This document shows, in pieces, positions 5,265-11,088 of a stretch of DNA of 11,088 nucleotides. The stretch's first letter is position 1, and the number at the start of each line of letters is the position of its first letter. A program made the translations under genes and the position numbers. The notes below the pieces were generated by a model, which was given only the letters and a program-made list of their open reading frames with translations, was not told the DNA's origin and did no database searches. Origin of the DNA: JBGSON01 sp041739085 (GTDB lineage Bacteria; Patescibacteriota; Gracilibacteria; CAIRYL01). The DNA lies in the NCBI GenBank assembly GCA_041739085.1, contig JBGSON010000052.1, positions 1 through 11,088 of the forward strand, in the 5' to 3' direction.

Positions 5265-6272
5265 ATGACCAGTCAGATAAAAGTGTTCCGTGGGGCCCTA
5301 CTTGCCACTGTTGCTGCTCTCTTGCTGACATATGGGCCGTTTTCTTCGTCCGGGGAAGAGTTTGAATATGAGAGGGCCTCGGTCCATGAATACATGAACC
5401 CGCCGGAACAGTATTCCGCAGAAATCGTATCCTGCCCGGAAAAAATCGAGATCAGTGAGGACAAGAATGAGATCGTGCACTGTGTGTTTTCCCATGTTGC
5501 CAACGTCTCGTGGTCGAATACGGGAGGAGCGTTGCCGGTCTATCTCGGGGTAAAGGAAATGAGGGAAGATCTCTCCAATGGATTCCAGAATTTCGGATGG
5601 ATCAGCGGTTCCAGGATCCAGCTCCTTCAGGAATGGGAGGAGGAGGGGAAGTTTATGACGGAATATGTCTTTGAACTCTCATTTCCTGACGATTCACGAT
5701 CGCCATCTGCTCCCATCGAACTTCAGCTTGTTGCTGAAGGTGACGAATATACGTACTGGTTTGGACCGGTCATACGGGCGGAGGTCCTCCGTGATCAATC
5801 TGATGGAGAACTCCCTGTAGATTTTACCTTTTCCACAGAGACTTCTCTTCAAGTCCCGACCTCTTCGGATGAGATCGCACGGATTGAAATCGATTATGAA
5901 GAAAGAGTACAAGCACAGGACGAGAAGATCCAGATACTGAGATTGGAGATCGACCAGACCAATGATGAAGAGAAAAAAGACGCGCTCCTCCGGGAAATCG
6001 CGAACGCGATGCATATCAGAAGGAACCTGGAAAACGAACTTTCAGCGATCCGTCAGAAAATCGAGGGAGAATCCACAGACTCCTATCATAAGGCGGCAGG
6101 AGCGACCATCGGGCTGACCCAGGACTCTCAGATGACAGTCAGTGCTTTTGCCTCTCTGAACTGGAAATACGGCGTGGCGTTTCTCCTTTTCTTTCTCATT
6201 ATTTTTTCGCTCCTCAGTCTCAGGAGACCAAGCACTGAAGTGACTCATTGTTATCGCAGAGGAAAGCACTGA
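5265..6272 (+). CDS. secreted coiled-coil protein with C-terminal membrane anchor
   Basis: I do not recognise a family for this 335-residue protein. A signal sequence or N-terminal membrane helix spans residues 9-28. A beta-rich extracellular region follows (about 50-190) with only two cysteines, C57 and C73, that could form a disulfide. Residues 202-268 are a charged heptad-like coiled coil (EIARIEIDYEERVQAQDEKI and onward). After a linker, a second hydrophobic helix (301-318) is followed by a basic tail (RRPSTEVTHCYRRGKH). The layout suggests an exported domain held on the cell surface by the C-terminal anchor, with the coiled coil promoting oligomerisation. The start is the only ATG near the candidate promoter. 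The stop lies 18 nt before the beta-helix gene, so the two probably form an operon and may work together at the surface. Confidence 0.8.
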   Translation: MTSQIKVFRGALLATVAALLLTYGPFSSSGEEFEYERASVHEYMNPPEQYSAEIVSCPEKIEISEDKNEIVHCVFSHVANVSWSNTGGALPVYLGVKEMREDLSNGFQNFGWISGSRIQLLQEWEEEGKFMTEYVFELSFPDDSRSPSAPIELQLVAEGDEYTYWFGPVIRAEVLRDQSDGELPVDFTFSTETSLQVPTSSDEIARIEIDYEERVQAQDEKIQILRLEIDQTNDEEKKDALLREIANAMHIRRNLENELSAIRQKIEGESTDSYHKAAGATIGLTQDSQMTVSAFASLNWKYGVAFLLFFLIIFSLLSLRRPSTEVTHCYRRGKH

Positions 6273-6290
6273 GACATCTCTCGTTTGCTC

Positions 6291-7349
6291 ATGCCCATTC
6301 CGACAAAACGGAAATCATCGGGAAAGAAAAAAGCAGAAAAAAAACTGCCTTTTTTCAAGAGGGTCCGGGAAAAGATCGTTTCTGGCCTTTATTCAGGGAT
6401 CGAAGACTTCTCGAAAAAGGCCACACTTTCAGTTCTTGGTGCACTGACTCTGATCCTTACGGCATTCGCTGTCACCCATTTTGGCGATTTCCGGGCAAGC
6501 GTCATCGGGAATATCTTTGGGGATGGGATCGATATCAATGCTCTTATGGAGAACGCGCAGCCAGGGGGAACGATTTTTATCCCGGAAGGGGATTATCATT
6601 TTTCCGATGTCTCGGTACTCAAAGATATTCAGTTTGTCGGAGAAGGGGATGTTGTGATCACGGGAGATGACGAGGATCCGATCTTCCTTATTGAAGAGGA
6701 TGTGAACGTGTCGTTTAAGAACATCACTTTTCAGGAAGGGATGAATGCGATTGTCGCATATGAAAATTCCAATGTTTCCGTAGAAGATTGCGTTTTTTCA
6801 GACCATGAGACTGCCGTGAGCGCGCATAACGCATCGTCCATGACCATCAGAAACAGCTATTTTACCGGATCTGATAGAACAGCGATCTCCCTCAAAGGCG
6901 TCCCCGCAGGAGAAATCATGAACAATACATTCGAGAGGAACCGAAACGGTATGACGCTTGATGACTCCCGGATTACTGCGTCATACAATATTCTCAAAGA
7001 AACCACGGAAAATGGATTTTATCTCTTCCACGATCAGTCCAGGTTTTCCTATAATATCGTGAAGGATGTCCCATATGGAGTCGGCGTGAATTTCCGGAGG
7101 GGCGAACACCTCTCCACATTCACGGAGAATTACTTTTCGAATATGCCGATCGGCTTTTACGCTCTCTCCTACTCAAAAACAAAGGGCATCCGGATTGAAA
7201 GGAATGTTTTCGATTCGATATCGGAAAACACATTTGTCCTCCCTGACACATCGGATGAGAATTATATGGAAAATGTCCTTGGCTCAAGCGGAAATGAGAA
7301 TGTCGAGTATTCTTCACTTGCGGGATGCACGTTGAATGAATGTCTGTAG
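6291..7349 (+). CDS. membrane-anchored right-handed parallel beta-helix protein
   Basis: The product is a 352-residue protein. I start at the ATG giving MPIPTKRK rather than at an in-frame TTG two codons earlier. The N-terminus is very basic (Lys/Arg-rich, residues 5-28). One membrane helix (about 44-62) follows, so the remainder should lie outside. Residues 81-126 read like the entry to NosD/pectate-lyase-like beta helices (DINALMENAQPGGTIFIPEG, then FVGEGDVVITG). Residues 138-312 show repeating coils of about 22-24 residues with the typical N-x-F/I-x pattern: VSFKNITF, VSVEDCVF, MTIRNSYF, GEIMNNTF, ITASYNIL, RFSYNIV, STFTENYF, IRIERNVF. Such helices bind or cut polysaccharides or act as adhesion scaffolds; no catalytic site can be assigned here. 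It is probably co-transcribed with the coiled-coil surface gene 18 nt upstream. Confidence 0.88.
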   Translation: MPIPTKRKSSGKKKAEKKLPFFKRVREKIVSGLYSGIEDFSKKATLSVLGALTLILTAFAVTHFGDFRASVIGNIFGDGIDINALMENAQPGGTIFIPEGDYHFSDVSVLKDIQFVGEGDVVITGDDEDPIFLIEEDVNVSFKNITFQEGMNAIVAYENSNVSVEDCVFSDHETAVSAHNASSMTIRNSYFTGSDRTAISLKGVPAGEIMNNTFERNRNGMTLDDSRITASYNILKETTENGFYLFHDQSRFSYNIVKDVPYGVGVNFRRGEHLSTFTENYFSNMPIGFYALSYSKTKGIRIERNVFDSISENTFVLPDTSDENYMENVLGSSGNENVEYSSLAGCTLNECL

Positions 7350-7460
7350 TGGGGCATAAAGGTTTATAAAAGTGAATAAGGGGTTCATAAGCTGAACAGA
7401 GAAAACCTGGCAATCGGAAGAGCAGACAAGCCTGCAAGCAATATTATTCTGACTTTTCTA

Positions 7461-7493
7461 TCTGTTTTGTCTTTTGTGCTTTGTGTTTTGTCC
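7461..7493. repeat. third site of the TTTGTG-rich repeat
   Basis: A run of TTTTGT/CTTTTGTG/CTTTGTG/TTTTGT units occupies most of these 33 bases and shares the core GTGCTTTGTGTTTTGT with the other copies. A convincing opposite arm is not present here. The rest of the 196-bp gap from 7350 shows no gene and no clear terminator. The end of the repeat supplies the -35 of the putative fumarase promoter. Confidence 0.6.
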
Positions 7494-7515
7494 TCTCCTG
7501 TCATGTTGATATAAC
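7488..7515 (+). promoter_or_regulatory. candidate promoter for the fumarase beta gene
   Basis: TTGTCC (7488-7493) and TATAAC (7510-7515) are 16 bp apart. Transcription would begin near 7522, about 24 nt before the ATG. The -35 is part of the dispersed repeat, so repeat and promoter may be linked. Confidence 0.5.
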
Positions 7516-7545
7516 CGGAGAAATACGTCAGAATTTTTATCGATT

Positions 7546-8082
7546 ATGACCAGAACACTCGACGTATCATCGCTTTCCTCATCGGAGATCTCACTTCGCG
7601 AGCACATCCTTCTCTGCGGACACGTATTTACAGCTCGTGATGCTGCCTTCCGGAGGATGAAAGAACATCAGGAAAAAGGACTTCCTCTTCCCATCGATCT
7701 CTCTTCTTCGTTTATTTATTTCTGCGGTCCTTCTCCCGCTCCGAAGGGAAGGATCATAGGATCATGCGGGCCCACCACTTCAGACCGGATGGAGCCCTAT
7801 CTCGAAATGCTCTTTTCCCATTTTCATATCGGCGGTTGCATCGGGAAGGGCGGTTTCTCAGAGGCAGGCGATGCAGTTTTTAAAAAACACTCTAAACGCT
7901 ATTTCTCCGTTGTCGGGGGGATCGGAGCGCTCCTCTCTGATAAAGTCAAATCTGCGTCCATCGTTGCGTTCGAAGATCTCGGACCGGAAGCGATTTACCG
8001 GCTTGAGGTAAGTGATTTTCCCGTCCTTTTTGCTCTCAATGAACATGGGGATTCCATTTTTAATACTGCAGGACGAGAGTGA
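7546..8082 (+). CDS. class I fumarate hydratase, beta (C-terminal) subunit
   Basis: This 178-residue protein matches the C-terminal, swivelling domain of Fe-S-dependent class I fumarases and L-tartrate dehydratases, here as a separate subunit. Fumarase interconverts fumarate and malate in the cytoplasm. Conserved blocks are present: GHVFTARDAAF (25-35), YFCGPSPAPKGRIIGSCGPT (58-77) running into TSDRM, with the substrate-binding/catalytic Thr-Arg region, IGKGG with K101, VVGGIGALL (122-130), and FEDLGPEAIYRLEV (142-155). The Fe-S cluster ligands belong to the alpha subunit, which is not found elsewhere in this window, so the enzyme would depend on an alpha gene located elsewhere. Length is normal for a beta subunit. 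The ABC ATPase gene follows 54 nt downstream. Whether the true substrate is fumarate, tartrate or another hydroxy-acid cannot be decided from the beta subunit alone. Confidence 0.88.
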   Translation: MTRTLDVSSLSSSEISLREHILLCGHVFTARDAAFRRMKEHQEKGLPLPIDLSSSFIYFCGPSPAPKGRIIGSCGPTTSDRMEPYLEMLFSHFHIGGCIGKGGFSEAGDAVFKKHSKRYFSVVGGIGALLSDKVKSASIVAFEDLGPEAIYRLEVSDFPVLFALNEHGDSIFNTAGRE

Positions 8083-8089
8083 GCACCCT

Positions 8090-8102
8090 GTTCTCAGAGA
8101 AC
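8090..8102. promoter_or_regulatory. perfect 13-bp dyad between the fumarase and ABC genes
   Basis: GTTCTC-A-GAGAAC is fully symmetric around a single A. The position, 8 nt after the fumarase stop and 34 nt before the ABC start, fits an operator. It could equally be chance or a weak 5-bp hairpin with a 3-nt loop. Confidence 0.3.
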
Positions 8103-8136
8103 GTCGTTTCCTTCCAATAATCTATTTTCTTGATCT

Positions 8137-8865
8137 ATGAAACTCCTGGAATTCGTAAATACTGAACGGATATACCGTCTCGGATCGGAATCATGGCACC
8201 TCGGCCCTCTCCATTTTTCCATAGACCACCGGGAGGATGTCGCGATCATCGGGGCCTCCGGATCCGGCAAGTCGACGCTTCTTCATCTCGCAGCGGGATT
8301 CATCCAGATGTCAAAGGGAGACATCCTCTTTGAAGGGAATTCCCTGTCGAAAATGTCAGAAAAAAATATTCAGGAATACCGGAATAAGAAAATCGGATTC
8401 GTCTTTCAGGATTTTTATCTCTTCCCTGAGTTTACGCTTCTTGAAAATGTGGAAATGCCTCTCCGCGTCGCCCGCTTGCCGAGAAAGGAGTGCAAGATGA
8501 GAGCCGAGAAAGCTCTCGAAAACGTGGGGCTCGCGAAGAAATGGAAACACCTCCCGAGGGAACTCTCAGGGGGAGAACGTCAGAGAGGGGCGATTGCCCG
8601 TGCGCTCGTCCACAATCCGAAGATCCTTTTTGCCGACGAGCCGACGGGGAACCTCGACGCAAAAAATGGCGAAAAAATCATCGATCTCCTCCGGACGATC
8701 CACAAAAAAGGAGACATCTCCTTTGTCATTGTGACTCATGATGAGCATATTGCAAGGCTCATGAGCCGCGTCATCACGCTGGAAGACGGAAAACTGATGA
8801 ATGACACCCTCCAGAAGAAATCCGTGAAAGGGGCGATGAGCGCAAGAAAAAAACCCCGATCATGA
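8137..8865 (+). CDS. ABC transporter ATP-binding protein, LolD/MacB type
   Basis: The product is a 242-residue ATPase subunit of the MacB/LolD/FtsE-like group. The full set of motifs is present: Walker A GASGSGKST (39-47), IGFVFQDFYLFPEFTLLENV (86-105) with the Q-loop Q91, the signature LSGGERQRGAIARAL (143-157), Walker B ILFADE (163-168) followed by PTGNLD, and switch H201 in VTHDEH. ENVEMPLRVA is typical of the LolD/MacB group, whose members drive mechanotransmission or lipoprotein and peptide export rather than import. A partner permease (FtsX/MacB-like) is not in the window: downstream lies a terminator and then an opposing gene. The C-terminal tail is basic (KSVKGAMSARKKPRS), and its last codons form the left arm of the terminator hairpin. 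Confidence 0.93.
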   Translation: MKLLEFVNTERIYRLGSESWHLGPLHFSIDHREDVAIIGASGSGKSTLLHLAAGFIQMSKGDILFEGNSLSKMSEKNIQEYRNKKIGFVFQDFYLFPEFTLLENVEMPLRVARLPRKECKMRAEKALENVGLAKKWKHLPRELSGGERQRGAIARALVHNPKILFADEPTGNLDAKNGEKIIDLLRTIHKKGDISFVIVTHDEHIARLMSRVITLEDGKLMNDTLQKKSVKGAMSARKKPRS

Positions 8866-8881
8866 TGAAAGGGGTTTTTTG
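8847..8881. terminator. bidirectional rho-independent terminator
   Basis: AAAAAACCCC (8848-8857) and GGGGTTTTTT (8871-8880) form a hairpin that ends in a T run on both strands. It serves the plus-strand ABC gene and the opposing PUR-domain gene. Its left arm overlaps the last codons and the stop of the ABC gene. Confidence 0.85.
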
Positions 8882-8901
8882 GTGGAAGATGCCAATGATG
8901 T

Positions 8902-9279
8902 TTAGATCTTGCCCTGTACTTCCTGGAGGGCGGCGATGAATTCCGGAATGTCTTCCGAATCCATCATGATCGTGCTCTTCTGTCCGCCTCGTGATTTTTC
9001 AGAGATCTTGATGAACTTTCCGTTCTTGCTCTGTTTCAGATCGATAAAGAATGTCCTGAATTTCGCGCTGATCTTTCTGGAATAGATCTCGTCGGCATAG
9101 GAACGGTCATCATTTCCGTGGGATGAAGGCTGTGAAGCCGGTGATGACGGGGAAGATCCGAAGTCCTCTTCCTTTTCGGGTTCGGACTGCTGTTTTTTGG
9201 GTTGGGATTCTTCTCCCTTTGATTTTGAGAGTTCCTCGCTCTCCCGGTCAATGTCCGCAAGCGGATCATCGTAATTCAT
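8902..9279 (-). CDS. small PUR-domain (DUF3276-like) nucleic-acid-binding protein
   Basis: The product is a 125-residue protein. The start is placed at the ATG giving MNYDDPLADID; longer readings add hydrophobic sequence derived from the intergenic region. Residues 1-62 are low in complexity, acidic and rich in Ser/Glu/Lys/Gln, probably disordered. Residues 63-123 match a single PUR repeat as in DUF3276 and the spirochaete BpuR: DEIYSRKISAKFRTFFIDLK (63-82), then GKFIKISEKSRGG (87-99) and an amphipathic helix DIPEFIAALQEVQ (110-122). Such proteins dimerise and bind single-stranded DNA or RNA, so a role in nucleic-acid metabolism or post-transcriptional control is likely but inferred. The gene is divergent from the RmuC-like gene across 163 bp and shares the bidirectional terminator with the ABC gene. 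Confidence 0.8.
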   Translation of the reverse strand: MNYDDPLADIDRESEELSKSKGEESQPKKQQSEPEKEEDFGSSPSSPASQPSSHGNDDRSYADEIYSRKISAKFRTFFIDLKQSKNGKFIKISEKSRGGQKSTIMMDSEDIPEFIAALQEVQGKI

Positions 9280-9442
9280 AATAATGAGAAAAAAGATAAA
9301 AAGTGTGTTGTGACTTCCGATAGACAGATTTCTCCTCCGGGGAAGTCGCATAAATCCTTTCAAAAATCATGCTTTTCGTCAATGTTTCTTTCCTTTTTAC
9401 GGTCTTCTTGGAATAATATCATCACCCGTAAAAATTCATATC
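9280..9442. promoter_or_regulatory. shared divergent upstream region of the PUR and RmuC-like genes
   Basis: No gene is found in this 163-bp stretch. On the plus strand an extended -10-like TGG-AATAAT (9409-9417) lies 25 bp before the ATG at 9443, without a clear -35. On the minus strand the sequence before the PUR gene is T-rich, with no convincing promoter. Both genes lack a Shine-Dalgarno sequence. Confidence 0.35.
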
Positions 9443-10651
9443 ATGGAACCTTTCGAAATCACGATCGCGCTCATCCTCATCATCGGTTTTTCTGTCCTCG
9501 TTTTTCTGAATCTCAGGAAAGGGGGAGAGGGGGCTCCTCAGAAAGAGACTCTGGAAGAATCGGCAAAGGTGAAGGCTGAGTCCGAGCAAAAAGAACGTGA
9601 AATCGGACGAATAATGGAGGAACTCAAATCCGAGCAGAAAGACAAGAACGAGCTTCAGGGAAAGAACAAGCAGATGTATGTCGAGAACGAATCCCTCAAA
9701 GCGGAGGTGAAGAGACTACAGCAAAACTGTGAAGCGACTCAAAAAATCATTTCCAAATTCGAAGCGGAAGAGGTGAGGAAGATGAAAGAACACGAGAAAC
9801 AAATCGAGAGCCTCGAGAATTCCAGGAAAAAACTGGAGGAAGAGCAAGCGAGGGTGATCCGCGATGATGAGGAAAAAAGCAGGAGAGAGAAGGAGGAGTA
9901 TGACCGCATGTGGAAAGAACATGAGAATAAAACGTGCGCCCGGCTCAAGGAGATTTCTCAGAAGCGCGACTACTCGTTTCTCTCCTATGATAATGCGAAT
10001 CTTCCGGATGGCTTTGACGGAAGCCTGAAGCCGGATTTCCTCATCGAATTCCTCGGCCAGTACATCATCTTTGACGCAAAAGAATCGAATGATCTCCCGA
10101 CATATCTGAACGATCAGGTGAAAAAAACAGCGATGAAGATCAAGAAGAGCTCGAGCTTCAATGAGATTTATCCGGTCGTGTTCTTTGTTGTTCCGCATAC
10201 TGAACTCGGGAATCTCAGAAAAGCACAGTATTATGAAGAGGGAATCACCTTTTTTGTTGTCTCCCCCGAGACAATCGAACCGATCCTCGCCGCATATAAG
10301 AAAATCACGGAGTATGAGAACCTTGCGGACCTTGATCCCCAGGAGCGGGAGAATATCGTGAATCTCATCGCCCAATATGACCGTCATATTTCATTCCAGA
10401 ATGCGGCGAACATACTCATCTCCCAGGAAGGGGTGAAAGTGATGCGCGAGAAGAAATCTCTGCCCATGGAACTCATGGAGGAAGTCGAGCTCAAGAAGAA
10501 AAACATGCGCCCGGTGAAGCTCAAGGATTCCGAGTTGAAAAAGCTCACGGAAAGCCCCGAAGAACAGGAAAAGGCGATTGAAGATATGGTGAAGCCGAAA
10601 CGCGCGATCGAGAAAAAAGACCTGGAGGAGACACAGGAAAGCCTTTTGTAA
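9443..10651 (+). CDS. membrane-anchored coiled-coil protein with RmuC-like nuclease motif
   Basis: The product is a 402-residue protein. One N-terminal membrane helix (about 5-23) is followed by a long charged coiled coil (about 35-172). Then comes a globular region in which GFDGSLKPDFLIEFLGQYII (190-209) runs into FDAKES. D198 and D211-x-K213 give the D-x(n)-(D/E)xK pattern of PD-(D/E)XK nucleases, arranged as in RmuC (RPDxxVxLPxxxxIxxDAK). RmuC proteins have the same order of membrane helix, coiled coil and nuclease-like domain, and are linked to limiting DNA rearrangements. The remaining region (235-345, including the PVVFFVVPHTE segment) also fits a nuclease-fold extension, and the tail (from about 346) is charged. 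The overall match is distant, so RmuC-like is a moderate inference. It is divergent from the PUR gene and converges on gatB. Confidence 0.62.
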   Translation: MEPFEITIALILIIGFSVLVFLNLRKGGEGAPQKETLEESAKVKAESEQKEREIGRIMEELKSEQKDKNELQGKNKQMYVENESLKAEVKRLQQNCEATQKIISKFEAEEVRKMKEHEKQIESLENSRKKLEEEQARVIRDDEEKSRREKEEYDRMWKEHENKTCARLKEISQKRDYSFLSYDNANLPDGFDGSLKPDFLIEFLGQYIIFDAKESNDLPTYLNDQVKKTAMKIKKSSSFNEIYPVVFFVVPHTELGNLRKAQYYEEGITFFVVSPETIEPILAAYKKITEYENLADLDPQERENIVNLIAQYDRHISFQNAANILISQEGVKVMREKKSLPMELMEEVELKKKNMRPVKLKDSELKKLTESPEEQEKAIEDMVKPKRAIEKKDLEETQESLL

Positions 10652-10664
10652 AAAGCCACAAGAG

Positions 10665-10743
10665 AAAGCACAAAACACAAAAGAAAGAATGTGATCTCTG
10701 AGTCCTCCTTCTTTTCTCTTATGTGCTTTGTGTTTTTTCTTTC
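10665..10743. repeat. fourth copy of the TTTGTG-rich repeat as an inverted pair
   Basis: CACAAAACACA (10669-10679) pairs with TGTGCTTTGTG (10722-10732) with one mismatch across 42 nt, and both arms extend with A/G-rich and T/C-rich sequence. It fills the gap between the convergent RmuC-like and gatB genes and could end transcription from both sides, since TTTTTT (10733-10738) follows the right arm. It has the same core as the copies near 1190, 4655 and 7461. Confidence 0.65.
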
Positions 10744-10745
10744 TC

Positions 10746-11088
10746 CTATTTCGCGGCGAGAAGCTTTTTCAGTGCTTCATTGACCACCTGCGGATTCGCC
10801 TTCCCACCGGTTTTCTTCATGACCTGACCCACGAACGCGCCGAAGATCTTCACTTTCCCGCTCCGATATTCATCGATGAGAGCTTTGTTTTCATCGATGA
10901 CCTCACGGCAGATCCTTTCGATCTCGCCCTGATCGCTCATCTGTTTGAGTCCAAGGTTTTCCATGATCGCTTTCGGACTTCCTCCAATTCTATTCATTTC
11001 CAGAAGGATCTCTTTTGCAATTTTTCCCGAAATTTCTCCGGAGTTGATGAGTTTTACCAATTCTGCAAGGTCATAAGGGGTATAGGGG
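10746..11088 (-). CDS. gatB: GatB, C-terminal part of the Asp-tRNA(Asn)/Glu-tRNA(Gln) amidotransferase
   Basis: The last 113 residues of GatB are seen; the rest lies beyond the right edge. GatB is the tRNA-binding and kinase subunit of GatCAB, which converts Glu-tRNA(Gln) or Asp-tRNA(Asn) to the amidated form. The visible part is the GatB/YqeY tail domain: PYTPYDLAELVKLI, then SGEISGKIAKEILLEM, then IMENLGLKQMSD, VIDENKALIDEYRSGK, FGAFVGQVMKKTGGKANPQV and a closing LLAAK. The frame is open to the edge; an internal TTG is not needed as a start. The domain contacts the tRNA elbow. No defect is visible. Its presence implies that this organism makes Gln- and/or Asn-tRNA by the indirect route. Confidence 0.95.
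   Translation of the reverse strand, partial: PYTPYDLAELVKLINSGEISGKIAKEILLEMNRIGGSPKAIMENLGLKQMSDQGEIERICREVIDENKALIDEYRSGKVKIFGAFVGQVMKKTGGKANPQVVNEALKKLLAAK

Noticed and set aside
9716..10387. A 223-codon open frame on the minus strand inside the RmuC-like gene
   Set aside because: Its Leu/Phe/Ile-rich product is what the antisense of a Glu/Lys-rich coiled coil gives; no motif or start signal supports it.
1..11088. Alternative genetic code with UGA read as glycine
   Set aside because: rpmG, yraN, the coiled-coil surface gene, the fumarase beta gene and the ABC gene all end at UGA exactly where the family length or gene layout expects a stop.

Overview
The window looks like chromosomal DNA from an ultra-small, gene-dense bacterium, most probably a Candidate Phyla Radiation (Patescibacteria) lineage, perhaps Peregrinibacteria-like. 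This is inferred from tightly packed short genes, many membrane or surface proteins without recognisable families, separated pathway components (a fumarase beta subunit and an ABC ATPase, each without its partner) and an almost complete absence of Shine-Dalgarno sequences. UGA is used as an ordinary stop by at least five genes, so this is not a code-25 (UGA = Gly) lineage. No phage, transposase, CRISPR or defence genes were seen; this is mostly a housekeeping region.

Left part (1-4533), mostly minus strand. An ACT-domain protein running off the left edge lies 11 nt downstream of the AP endonuclease/exonuclease III gene xth. A divergent gene for ribosomal protein bL33 (rpmG), with a near-consensus promoter, follows. 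Next is a compact minus-strand cluster, read from right to left: RNase P RNA (rnpB), a lipoprotein, a dolichol/polyprenol-kinase-like membrane protein, the YraN nuclease-fold protein and a membrane-anchored PEGA-like protein. No terminator is visible between rnpB and the lipoprotein gene, so the protein genes may be read through from the rnpB promoter.

Middle (4534-7349), plus strand. A strong promoter drives tRNA-Thr(UGU) and tRNA-Tyr(GUA). About 300 bp without a gene but rich in inverted repeats follows. Then come two adjacent uncharacterised surface genes: a secreted coiled-coil protein with a C-terminal membrane anchor, and a membrane-anchored right-handed beta-helix protein.

Right part (7350-11088). 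A class I fumarase beta subunit and a LolD/MacB-type ABC ATPase lie on the plus strand and end at a bidirectional hairpin terminator, facing a small PUR-domain (DUF3276-like) nucleic-acid-binding protein. Divergent from that is a membrane-anchored coiled-coil protein with an RmuC-like PD-(D/E)XK motif. It converges on gatB, whose C-terminal part fills the right edge.

The least explained parts are a TTTGTG-rich repeat found at four intergenic sites (at three of them as inverted pairs), the structured stretch downstream of the tRNAs, and the possible link between the membrane-anchored nuclease-like protein and the divergent PUR protein.
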